From an uncultured Mollicutes bacterium (lineage in GTDB: Bacteria; Bacillota_I; Bacilli_A; RFN20; CAG-826): a stretch of DNA of 64,000 nt. Each line of letters starts with the position of its first letter. Positions within the stretch are counted from its first letter, which is position 1. Below the pieces are notes generated by a model. It was given only the letters and a program-made list of their open reading frames with translations, searched no databases and was not told the origin of the DNA. The stretch is from assembly GCA_900539595.1 (NCBI GenBank), contig UQCQ01000002.1:1-64000 (forward strand), given 5' to 3'. This document shows, piece by piece, positions 32,973 through 40,760 of this stretch. The translations under genes and the position numbers were made by a program.

Positions 32973-35689
32973 TTTCTTGCCTCTTCCAAAGCTTGCGCAC
33001 AGCGATGACACACCTGTTCTTCACCAACCGATTCAAGTTGGCGAACTTTGCAGCGACAGCGAGGACATTCCTCTCCATCCGCAAGTGTCGATGTAGCTTT
33101 ATTTTCTTCTCCCTTGGAAAGCTTTAAGTCAGCGACCATGAAGAATTTCGCTGCATTTTCACCCTCATTTTCCAGAAGTTGTTGAAGTTGTTGGTTCTTC
33201 ACAACAAGCGATAACGAAGCGTCGGTGCTGCTGCCAAATTCCCCGCGAGCCCGGCTTTCTTCCAAGGTTTTAAGCGCGACGGTACGCAATTCTTTAAAGG
33301 CCTCATAAAACGAAAGGACCTCTTCCCCGTAGTCATGGCTCACTTTGGGCATATTCTCCAGCTGAACAAATTTTTTCTTTTGCCCCGGCAAATAGCCGTA
33401 AACCTCTTGCATGGTGAAGGGGAGGATCGGGTTTAAAAGAAGGCACAAGTCATGGCAGCAATGGAAAATAACATCCACAACCGCTTTTCTTCTCGGGCTT
33501 TCAATTTCATCACAGTAGAGAATATCTTTAGCAAAATCCAAATAGAATGAGCTTAAATCGCCAGATAGGAACGTAATAATTTGAGAAGTAACTGTCGCAA
33601 AATCATAATGATTATAAGCTTCGATTGACGTATTCTTAACCTGTTCCAGTTTGGCCAAGATAAAGGTATCTACCAAGCTATATTTCAATTCATCCTTAGG
33701 CATTTCCTTGTAATGTTCCAAGTTACCAAGCATGAATTTGAAGGTGTTTCGAATTTTACGGTAATTATCCGTTGTGGTTTTAATGATGGATTCGCCTAGG
33801 CGTACGTCGGCGTGATAATCCACGCTAGCGGCCCAAAGGCGAAGAATATCCGCGCCAAATTGATCAGCAATTTTGTTAGGGTCAATTCCGTTGCCTGCGG
33901 ATTTGCTCATTTTCATCCAACTTTCATCCATAACCCACCCGTGGGTGATGCAAGTCTTGAATGGGGCGATTCCGTTGACGGCCATTGAAATAATCATCGA
34001 ACTGTTGAACCAACCACGATATTGGTCGTTGCCCTCTAAGTAGACGTCGGCAGGATATTTAAGGCCTCGTTCAACAAGCGTTCCATTCCAGCTGGAGCCG
34101 GAATCAAACCAAACATCCATAATATCGGTCTCTTTGCGGAACTTTCCATTGGGGGAAGCCGGATTAGAATAGCCTTCAGGCAATAAATCCTTAGGCTCTT
34201 TTTCAAACCAAACATTCGAACCGTATTGCGCAATCAAGGCACGGATATGATCGAAAACGGGTTTTTCAATAATAGGGGTATCATCCTCATTATAAATCAC
34301 AGGGATAGGGACGCCCCAAACTCTCTGACGAGAAATGCACCAGTCAGCACGATCTTTGATCATGTTTATCATTTTGTTCTTACCCCATGTGGGAAGCCAT
34401 TCAATCTGTTCGATAGCATCAAGTAAATCTTGTCGAATGGGCTCGATGTAGCAGAACCATTGGGGGGTAGCACGGAAAATAACTGGTTTTTTAGTGCGCC
34501 AATCGTGAGGATAGCTGTGGACGATGTCTTGTTCGCGAAGCATCTTGCCGTTTTCTTGAAGCAAGGAGATAACCACATCGTTAGCATCTTCATAGAAAAG
34601 ACCGTTTAAGGGATCTTTTTCGTCCATATGCATAATTCCACGTTCATCCACGGGGCACATGGGTTTAATTCCGTATTTCAAACAGGCATTAAAATCGTCC
34701 ACGCCAAAATCTGGTGCAATGTGAACAAGACCGGTTCCACTATCTTCGGTCACATAATTTGCAACGATGACCGGGGAAACGCGCGAATATAGCGGGTGCT
34801 TATAAGTCAGGTATTCCATGTCTTGACCGCGGAATGCTTTAACAAGTTCGATTTTTTCTAAACCGAGTTCTTCTTTCATCTTCGCTTGAAGAGAGACCAA
34901 GAAGATCAATAAGCCTTTTTCGGTCCGGAATAGGCCGTATTCAAAGCGAGGATTGACGGCAATGGCCTGGTTGGCGGGAATCGTCCAAGGAGTTGTAGTC
35001 CAAATGACAAAAGAGGCTTCGTTAGGAACTAATCCCTTCCCATCTACCACGTCCATGGCGACATACATCGTTTTGGCCGTTACGTCATGATATTCCACCT
35101 CCGCTTCGGCAAGCGCGGATTCACTAGAAGGCGACCAATAAACAGGCTTAACGCCCTTAAACATCAATCCCTTAAGAGCCATTGTCGCGAAAACGTCAAT
35201 TTGTCGCGCTTCGTATTCCGGTAGAAGAGTTAAATAGGGATGTTCGTAGTCGCCAAGGCAACCGAGTCGTTGAATCTGACTCTTTTGATGGCTGACCTGT
35301 TTTTTCGCGTACTCTTCACATATTTTTCGGAATTCAGGAATGGGGGTTTGTTTGCGGTTAACCCCCGATTTCGTCACTTTAACTTCAATGGGCAAACCAT
35401 GAGTATCCCAACCAAAAATAAACGGCGTTTGATATCCGTCCATGTTTTTGAAGCGGACAATGAAGTCCTTCAAGCAGCGATTCAAGGCGTGACCGCAATG
35501 GATGTCTCCATTTGCATAGGGCGGCCCATCATGCAGCATAAAAACCGGAGCATTCACCCGATTTTCGTTCATTTGATGATATAGATCGTTGTTTTGCCAC
35601 TCTTGCACCATAACGGGCTCTTTTTGGGCCAATCCCGCTCGCATCGGGAATTCCGTTTGGGGCATATGAAGCGTATCTTTCAAAGCCAT
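32969..35689 (-). CDS. ileS: Isoleucyl-tRNA synthetase
   Basis: Class I enzyme that charges tRNA-Ile and edits valine. The 906 residues have HDGPPYANGDIHCGHALN (HIGH-type, about 48-65), the CP1 editing domain (about 195-380, with WTTTPWTIPANQAIAV), WMKMSKSAGNGIDP (about 590), the anticodon domain, and a C-terminal zinc finger with CPRC and CHRC pairs (about 883-900). The start at 35689 (MALKDTLHMPQ) has AAGGAG 7 nt upstream; an earlier in-frame start lies in the T-box terminator and is rejected. The T-box leader controls it. lspA and rluD follow by overlaps. Confidence 0.97.
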   Translation of the reverse strand: MALKDTLHMPQTEFPMRAGLAQKEPVMVQEWQNNDLYHQMNENRVNAPVFMLHDGPPYANGDIHCGHALNRCLKDFIVRFKNMDGYQTPFIFGWDTHGLPIEVKVTKSGVNRKQTPIPEFRKICEEYAKKQVSHQKSQIQRLGCLGDYEHPYLTLLPEYEARQIDVFATMALKGLMFKGVKPVYWSPSSESALAEAEVEYHDVTAKTMYVAMDVVDGKGLVPNEASFVIWTTTPWTIPANQAIAVNPRFEYGLFRTEKGLLIFLVSLQAKMKEELGLEKIELVKAFRGQDMEYLTYKHPLYSRVSPVIVANYVTEDSGTGLVHIAPDFGVDDFNACLKYGIKPMCPVDERGIMHMDEKDPLNGLFYEDANDVVISLLQENGKMLREQDIVHSYPHDWRTKKPVIFRATPQWFCYIEPIRQDLLDAIEQIEWLPTWGKNKMINMIKDRADWCISRQRVWGVPIPVIYNEDDTPIIEKPVFDHIRALIAQYGSNVWFEKEPKDLLPEGYSNPASPNGKFRKETDIMDVWFDSGSSWNGTLVERGLKYPADVYLEGNDQYRGWFNSSMIISMAVNGIAPFKTCITHGWVMDESWMKMSKSAGNGIDPNKIADQFGADILRLWAASVDYHADVRLGESIIKTTTDNYRKIRNTFKFMLGNLEHYKEMPKDELKYSLVDTFILAKLEQVKNTSIEAYNHYDFATVTSQIITFLSGDLSSFYLDFAKDILYCDEIESPRRKAVVDVIFHCCHDLCLLLNPILPFTMQEVYGYLPGQKKKFVQLENMPKVSHDYGEEVLSFYEAFKELRTVALKTLEESRARGEFGSSTDASLSLVVKNQQLQQLLENEGENAAKFFMVADLKLSKGEENKATSTLADGEECPRCRCKVRQLESVGEEQVCHRCAQALEEARK

Positions 35690-35701
35690 AATTTTCTCCT
35701 T

Positions 35702-35926
35702 AAAAAAAGCCAAGCATCACTCAAGGACGCTTGGCGCGTGGTACCACCTTGTTTCTCCCTTCCTTTTTAAAAGGGGAGCACTCATTGATCCGTTATCGGG
35801 AATCACTCGGCGCCCTTACTCCGTTCAGGGCACGGACTCAGAAGTGATAATCGGCATTGCTCGCCCCTTCTCAGCTTCAGCGGGACTCTCTGTTTTTGCG
35901 GCGCCGACGTTTGTCTTCTTCAACGT
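35702..35926 (-). promoter_or_regulatory. T-box leader of ileS-lspA-rluD
   Basis: The minus strand contains AAGGTGGTACCACGCG (T-box), an AGAGAG element in stem I, and a terminator GCCAAGC...GCTTGGC (35709-35715 with 35729-35735) followed by seven T. The specifier codon reads ATC (Ile) at 35846-35848, followed by A as expected. Uncharged tRNA-Ile should promote read-through. Confidence 0.93.
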
Positions 35927-35932
35927 CGATTC

Positions 35933-35961
35933 ATTCTAGAATGAACCCCTAGAAGAATCAA
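35933..35961 (-). promoter_or_regulatory. Promoter of the ileS T-box transcript
   Basis: On the minus strand TTGATT (35956-35961), a 17-nt spacer and TAGAAT (35933-35938), just after the ftsZ stop. This separates ileS control from ftsZ. Confidence 0.65.
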
Positions 35962-35974
35962 GACTACTGGCGGA

Positions 35975-37126
35975 TTAAATTCCGTTTTTGAGAAAGTCGG
36001 GAAGGATGCTATCTCCAATTTCTGAAGCATCCTCTTCACCGGACTCCCGTTCTTCCAGCAGCGATTGCTCGAAGTTGTCTTTCTTAACCGCATCAACTCC
36101 ATTACCAACTTGCGAACGATTCAAGGGAGTTTGGAAGGTTGGCGTAGAAGTAAAGTCAAATTCTTCCGTGAAATCGCTAGCGATGACAGAGACCAAAATT
36201 CCATCTGCCAATTGGGGGTTTATCGTAAGGCCGAACTTAATGTCAACGTTCGTGCCAGCCTGCTCTTTGACTCGATTGACGCACTCCTGCCCTTCATAAA
36301 GGGAGACGTCCATACCACAAGTGACCGTGCAAATCGCTTTTCTCGCACCTGAAATCGAAGCTTCAAGCAACGGACTATTGATGGCATTTTCAACCGCTTC
36401 TTCCGCTTTGTGCGGGCCATGGCCTTCGCCAAAACCAATTAAGGCAATCCCCGATCCCTTAAGTGTTTTCTTTACGTCAGAGAAGTCGCAGTTAATCGAA
36501 CCTGGGAGCAAAATAATTTCAACTACCGTTTTCACGGACTGCGCCAACACTTTATCCGACTCACTGAAAGCCTTGGAAATGGGCAAATTTCCCGATGTCA
36601 TCAATAATTTATCATTAGAAACAATAATGATGGAATCGGCAGCATTTTTCAGTTCATTGAGTCCCGAAACGGAATTAGCAATTCTTGTTTTCCCCTCAAA
36701 AGAGAAGGGGCGAGTAACGATAGCGACCGTTAATGCGCCTTCCTCTCGCGCTACTTGAGCAACAACAGGTGCGGCCCCTGTGCCAGTACCGCCGCCCATT
36801 CCAGCGGCAATGAAAACCAAATCAGCTCCCTTAACGATGGAACGAATCTTTTCTTTGGATTGTTCAGCGGCGTTTTTGCCAACGGCAGGATCTCCCCCTG
36901 CACCAATCCCGGCAGTAACCGACGTGCCTAAAACCACGCGATTCGGCGCCTTTGAAGTCGCTAAGGCCTGCTTATCCGTATTGAAAACATAAAACTCAAC
37001 ATTGTCAATTTGTTCATCAATCATCCGGTTAACCGCATTGTTACCAGCGCCACCGACACCAATAACGACAATGCGAATAACAGGCTCAAAATTATCCAAA
37101 TCTGTATTATCAATTCTGTCGCTCAT
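35975..37126 (-). CDS. ftsZ: Cell division GTPase FtsZ
   Basis: Tubulin homologue that forms the division ring. The 383 residues show IGVGGAGNNAVNRMI (about 22-36), the tubulin signature AGMGGGTGTGAAPVVA (about 108-123), and the T7 synergy region (about 205, CDFSDVKKTLKGSG). A variable linker leads to the conserved C-terminal peptide SILPDFLKNGI, the site that binds FtsA. It is 14 nt behind ftsA. Its persistence beside ftsA, without wall genes in the cluster, is notable. Confidence 0.97.
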   Translation of the reverse strand: MSDRIDNTDLDNFEPVIRIVVIGVGGAGNNAVNRMIDEQIDNVEFYVFNTDKQALATSKAPNRVVLGTSVTAGIGAGGDPAVGKNAAEQSKEKIRSIVKGADLVFIAAGMGGGTGTGAAPVVAQVAREEGALTVAIVTRPFSFEGKTRIANSVSGLNELKNAADSIIIVSNDKLLMTSGNLPISKAFSESDKVLAQSVKTVVEIILLPGSINCDFSDVKKTLKGSGIALIGFGEGHGPHKAEEAVENAINSPLLEASISGARKAICTVTCGMDVSLYEGQECVNRVKEQAGTNVDIKFGLTINPQLADGILVSVIASDFTEEFDFTSTPTFQTPLNRSQVGNGVDAVKKDNFEQSLLEERESGEEDASEIGDSILPDFLKNGI

Positions 37127-37140
37127 ATCTCACTCCCACT

Positions 37141-38397
37141 TTATAAAACATCATCTTCCGCTTTTTTATTGATGTTTCTTTTTTTCTTACCGCTATTTTT
37201 TTCCGTAGCAGGAACACGCGAAACGTTGGTAACGTTAATGTAATTGTCCTCTAAACTTCCCGTATATTGGCTTGCCGCCAAAATTAGCCCTAACAAGGCG
37301 GAATAGCCCGGTTTTCTGCATCCAACTACCTGTGGCTTCATAAACAACACCGGTCGATCCGGAAAAGCGTTTTGAAGAAGGCTATCCAGACCATAAAGTT
37401 GACTACCACCACCCGTGAATACAAGAGGAAGTTTCTCGGTAACGCCAGACTTTTGCTCAATTTCATTGAGGTTCTCCCGAAGGAGTGCTACAAAAGAATC
37501 CGCTTCCGCTTGGATTACGGTATTGAGATTCTTTTGGTAAATCTTGTTAGGTGACGAAGATTCGCTTTGGAATAAAGGGCGTTCAAAGCGACGATTCCGC
37601 ATATCCAACCCATATTCTTTTTTAATTTGCTCGGCAATTTCATAGGGAATTCCAAACGCTTCTACCATTTTTTGCGTTAAATGGTCACCCCCAAGAAAAA
37701 AACACTTGGATCCATAAAATGGCTTTTGGCGAGCAATGAGGCTTAACGATGTAATTTTACCGCCGATATCAACGAGAACATATTTTGTGGGGATGTCGGA
37801 AATGGTTGTAGCAAGCAAGGCGTTGCAATAGCTTGAGACACAGCTTTTCTTTACCCGAAAGCCCGATCGAGCGGCAATAGATAAAAACTGATTTTTAATA
37901 TATCCAGGCATTGCGTGAATCAATGCATGAACGCCCAACATGCTGCTTCTTTCCCCAAGCGGTGGTGTCGCCATGGAACGGCGGTCATCCAAAATAAAAG
38001 TATCTGGGATAATATCGACCATTTCATCGTTATTGGGGAGCCTTTTCTTTCGAACGAGGCCTATAACGTTAGAAATATCCAGTTCTTGTATTTGATTGTC
38101 GCTTTTAACGGTATTTGTGGATTCATCCGCTTCATAAACAGAAAATTCGATTGGGGGCAAGACCAAACAAATTTCGCAAATCGACATATTTAACTTCGCG
38201 TGTTCGTCCGTAATTTTATGAAACGAAGAAAGAGCAGAAATCAATGCGTCTTGATCCGCGATTGTTCCGTTCCTGATAATTCCCGGAATAGGTTTTTCCA
38301 CTGCGTATAGGGGAATAGGTTTCCCTTCTTCCTCATATCCGACAAGCATTTTTATGGATTCGCTCGTTATCTCAAGACAAGCCAATGGTTTTTTCAT
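37141..38397 (-). CDS. ftsA: Cell division protein FtsA
   Basis: Actin-like protein that anchors FtsZ to the membrane. The 418 residues show the phosphate 1 strand (LACLEITSESIKMLVGY), the inserted 1C domain (about 85-165), phosphate 2 (KYVLVDIGGKITSLSLI, about 205), and the adenosine motif VFTGGGSQLYGLDSLL (about 335). The C-terminus is basic (NSGKKKRNINKKAEDDVL) and lacks an obvious amphipathic membrane-targeting helix; the basic tail may do that job. Divergence from Bacillus FtsA is clear. No Shine-Dalgarno; TAGAAT lies 10 nt before the ATG. Confidence 0.88.
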   Translation of the reverse strand: MKKPLACLEITSESIKMLVGYEEEGKPIPLYAVEKPIPGIIRNGTIADQDALISALSSFHKITDEHAKLNMSICEICLVLPPIEFSVYEADESTNTVKSDNQIQELDISNVIGLVRKKRLPNNDEMVDIIPDTFILDDRRSMATPPLGERSSMLGVHALIHAMPGYIKNQFLSIAARSGFRVKKSCVSSYCNALLATTISDIPTKYVLVDIGGKITSLSLIARQKPFYGSKCFFLGGDHLTQKMVEAFGIPYEIAEQIKKEYGLDMRNRRFERPLFQSESSSPNKIYQKNLNTVIQAEADSFVALLRENLNEIEQKSGVTEKLPLVFTGGGSQLYGLDSLLQNAFPDRPVLFMKPQVVGCRKPGYSALLGLILAASQYTGSLEDNYINVTNVSRVPATEKNSGKKKRNINKKAEDDVL

Positions 38398-38476
38398 AGA
38401 TAGGTATATTCTAATGTAGATAGAAAAAAAGATTAATAAAGAAATATTCGATTTTTGGTAGTTTTTAAGGACTTGC

Positions 38477-38493
38477 TATTTACTTAGTAAATA
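38477..38493. repeat. Inverted repeat upstream of ftsA
   Basis: TATTTACT-T-AGTAAATA, 8-bp arms around one base. It lies about 80 nt before ftsA and abuts the terminator of the mraZ unit. It could be an operator or part of the termination structure. Confidence 0.5.
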
Positions 38494-38524
38494 AAAGAGG
38501 CCGAAGAATGAATCCTTCAGCCTC
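38494..38524 (-). terminator. Terminator of the mraZ-rsmH-75 aa unit
   Basis: Minus-strand GAGGCTGAAG...CTTCGGCCTC (38515-38524 with 38497-38506, one T-G pair) followed by TTTTATTT. It separates the mraZ unit from ftsAZ. Confidence 0.85.
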
Positions 38525-38546
38525 ACAGATTCAAGGCAAGATGGCT

Positions 38547-38774
38547 TTAAGCTGGCAAAACTACTTCGTATATATCGTCGTTGGCGTCGATTTCGGTTTT
38601 TGTGGAACTAACGGCTTCCTGTGCGTTGGTTTCCTTGGCCGAAGCGTTCGCGACAATAACAATCGGCAGAATGCTTCCTAAAGCTAGGACAAAAGCGAAA
38701 GCGAAGGCCTTTCCCGCGTTACGAACGCGATAAAAGCTTTTTTTGTGATTGTATTTCACCAATTTGTCTTTCAT
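38547..38774 (-). CDS. Small single-pass membrane protein in the ftsL position
   Basis: Not recognised as a named family. The 75 residues have a basic head (KLVKYNHKKSFYRVRNAGKAF), one hydrophobic helix (about 22-43) and a short acidic outside tail ending in DDIYEVVLPA. VANASA-KE could be a signal peptidase site. Position after rsmH is where ftsL stands in most division clusters, and FtsL is also a small single-pass protein, but the leucine-zipper coil of FtsL is absent. The head also faintly resembles the KxYKxGKxW-type signal (FYRVRNAGKAF). AAAGGAGG precedes the ATG, and a terminator follows 23 nt after the stop. Confidence 0.65.
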   Translation of the reverse strand: MKDKLVKYNHKKSFYRVRNAGKAFAFAFVLALGSILPIVIVANASAKETNAQEAVSSTKTEIDANDDIYEVVLPA

Positions 38775-38799
38775 GGGGCCTCCTTTCTGGACGTGGGTC

Positions 38800-39735
38800 C
38801 TAAATTCTTTCCATGATTCTAAGTTTGCCGCTCATGGCTCGACGGTTTTCGTCAAGTTCTTGCGCGGAGGGGACAATCGGTTTCCGATTGACAAGAGCAA
38901 AGTCTGGCTTTGCAATTTGTTCCGGCAACAAGGCCGGGCCATGTCGGGAGCCTTCGAGAATAGACAATTCTCGGAAGCGGTCTTTTACGAGTCGATCATC
39001 CAATGACATGAATGTGATGATTGCGATGCGGCCACCTTTTTTTAATAAGAATGGGGCGTCGAGAAGCATTTTTTGTAATGCCTCTTCCTCGTGGTTGACT
39101 TCGATCCTTATCGCTTGGAACGTTTGTTTAGCGGGATGCCCCTTTTTAGAGAGTTCCTTGGCCGATTTGGCCTGCTTCACACATTCAACGAGATCGAGTG
39201 TAGTTCGCAATGGTGATTGGCTTCGCCGAGAAACGATGTTTTTCGCAATGCGATACGCATCTTTTTCTTCACCATATTGCCACAAGATTTTTGCAATTTT
39301 ATCGAGTGGATATTCATTGCATACTTTTGCGGCGGTAAGTGGATTGTCGAGATTCATTCTCATATCAAGCGGTTCTTCTTCCCGATAGGAGAACCCTCTT
39401 TTCGGGTCGTCCAATTGGGGGCTAGAAACCCCTAAATCTGCGAGAATTCCATCGACGGCGACCACGCCTCTTTTTTCCAACTCTTCCTTTACGTTTTCGA
39501 AATTGGAGCGAATCAATTCGAAGTTAGACGAGATTAGGCCAAGTCTAGTTTTGGATTGTTCTATCGCTTCTTCGTCTTGGTCGAAGGAATAGAGTTTTCC
39601 CTTGGGGATTCTTTTTAGAATCTCCGAAGAGTGCCCTGCCCTTCCAAGAGTCAAATCGACATAAACTCCGTTTTCTTTAATTTGAAGTCCATCGATGCAT
39701 TCGCTCAAAAGCACTGGTTTATGTTCATACTTCAT
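38800..39735 (-). CDS. rsmH: 16S rRNA (cytosine-1402-N4)-methyltransferase RsmH (MraW)
   Basis: S-adenosylmethionine-dependent methylase of C1402 in 16S rRNA. The 311 residues begin HKPVLLSECIDGLQIKENG and carry the SAM-binding strand YVDLTLGRAGHSSEIL (about 25-40), GILADLGVSSPQLD (about 98-111), RGFSYREEEPLDMRM, and FQAIRIEVNHE near residue 215. The start overlaps the mraZ stop by 4 nt. mraZ-rsmH order is universal in division clusters. Confidence 0.97.
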   Translation of the reverse strand: MKYEHKPVLLSECIDGLQIKENGVYVDLTLGRAGHSSEILKRIPKGKLYSFDQDEEAIEQSKTRLGLISSNFELIRSNFENVKEELEKRGVVAVDGILADLGVSSPQLDDPKRGFSYREEEPLDMRMNLDNPLTAAKVCNEYPLDKIAKILWQYGEEKDAYRIAKNIVSRRSQSPLRTTLDLVECVKQAKSAKELSKKGHPAKQTFQAIRIEVNHEEEALQKMLLDAPFLLKKGGRIAIITFMSLDDRLVKDRFRELSILEGSRHGPALLPEQIAKPDFALVNRKPIVPSAQELDENRRAMSGKLRIMERI

Positions 39736-40163
39736 GAGCGATTTCCTTTCGACGAAGACCCCAGTTGATCAAACGCTGAACCGTGCACAATCAGGTACTT
39801 CGCGAATGCAGCGGAGTCCCAAATCTCGAAATGATCAATGGCTCCGATGATCGTGACGTCTTGACTGATTCCGTATTCATCTAGGATTTGTCTTCCAAGA
39901 AGAATGCGTCCATGCGAGTCTATATTCATCTCATTAACAGAACTCGCTGCGAGGCGGATATAAGCTCGCTGCTCCTCGTTCCGATAATCCATGCTCTGCA
40001 ATTCAATCATCAACTTTTCGAAGGATTTTTCGTCATAAACCGACAAGCATCCATCAAAGCCGCGAAGAACGTAAAGGCATTTCTCTCCTTGCGGAAGGAG
40101 CTTAGCGGGGATGAGCAAGCGGCCTTTGGTGTCCAAGGAACGTTTAAATTTTCCGAAGAACAT
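39732..40163 (-). CDS. mraZ: Transcriptional regulator MraZ
   Basis: DNA-binding protein of the AbrB/MazE-like double-beta fold that controls the division cluster. The 143 residues contain two SpoVT-like halves, with MFFGKFKRSLDTKGRLLIPAKL at the start and the second DSHGRILLGRQILDEYG near 85-100. The start at 40163 fits the family N-terminus; an in-frame start 54 nt upstream is rejected because it would translate the operator. Direct repeats matching the MraZ binding pattern lie 4 nt upstream, so autoregulation is likely. Confidence 0.96.
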   Translation of the reverse strand: MFFGKFKRSLDTKGRLLIPAKLLPQGEKCLYVLRGFDGCLSVYDEKSFEKLMIELQSMDYRNEEQRAYIRLAASSVNEMNIDSHGRILLGRQILDEYGISQDVTIIGAIDHFEIWDSAAFAKYLIVHGSAFDQLGSSSKGNRS

Positions 40164-40166
40164 TTT

Positions 40167-40191
40167 TACCACTTTTTCCCACCTCGTAACA
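40167..40191 (-). promoter_or_regulatory. Putative MraZ operator: three 5-bp boxes at 10-bp period
   Basis: On the minus strand TGTTA (40187-40191), TGGGA (40177-40181) and TGGTA (40167-40171) are spaced exactly 10 bp apart. MraZ of E. coli is known to bind TGGGN repeats separated by 5 bp, and MraZ of Mycoplasma binds related repeats. The middle box is a full match; the outer two are one or two bases off. Confidence 0.6.
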
Positions 40192-40233
40192 AAATGATAA
40201 GCGAGAGTTTTCAACAAGGCAATAGAAAAAATA

Positions 40234-40264
40234 AAAAAACGGAAAGATTTTCTCTCCGTTTTTA
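40234..40264. terminator. Terminator after the DUF177 gene
   Basis: ACGGAAAG...CTCTCCGT (40239-40246 with 40252-40259, one mismatch) is flanked by A and T runs on both sides. It ends the pheS-pheT-DUF177 transcript on the minus strand. Confidence 0.8.
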
Positions 40265-40274
40265 TTCGTTTAAA

Positions 40275-40760
40275 TTAATCTTCAAAAAGGGAACTCAGCG
40301 AATCGAACGGCGAGGATTCAGGTTGAATATCCTCATCGGAATAAACCCGCACGTTTTCATCACCCTTCGGAAGGGACGATCCTTCTTTTAACGGCTTCAA
40401 AGGAACCTCGCTAACCAAAACGGAACGAACAAAATCTTTTAACTCAAATGAATTGCCGGGAAATACATAGCCGAAATCATCCGAATCTTGATTTTCATCA
40501 TAAATAGTAATTACCTCATCCACCAAACAAGGTTCTTCAAAAGTTTCGTCAGTTCTCGCATCCCTCAGAATCAAAACCCCTTCAACCTTGCCGTCAAAGG
40601 CCAGGAAGTCACCATCTTTGAAAAATTCACCAGTAATTTTAGGCGATAAAATTTTTATCAGTGGGAGACCAGAGGGAATAGAATCTCCTTCGAAGATCGG
40701 AAACTGTTCCGAAACTTCTAGAGGTCGATTTGGCAGAATACTGGACCGGAAAATTTTCAT
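40275..40760 (-). CDS. YceD/DUF177 family protein
   Basis: YceD proteins affect 23S rRNA accumulation and usually stand just before rpmF (L32). Of 161 residues, the middle carries the family pattern FDGKVEGVLILRDARTDETFEEPCLVDEVITI (about 54-85) and the end is acidic (DEDIQPESSPFDSL). The usual zinc-type CxxC pair is reduced to one Cys. rpmF is not next to it here. The start overlaps the pheT stop by 4 nt (ATGA), so it is expressed with pheST, an unusual place for this gene. Confidence 0.7.
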   Translation of the reverse strand: MKIFRSSILPNRPLEVSEQFPIFEGDSIPSGLPLIKILSPKITGEFFKDGDFLAFDGKVEGVLILRDARTDETFEEPCLVDEVITIYDENQDSDDFGYVFPGNSFELKDFVRSVLVSEVPLKPLKEGSSLPKGDENVRVYSDEDIQPESSPFDSLSSLFED

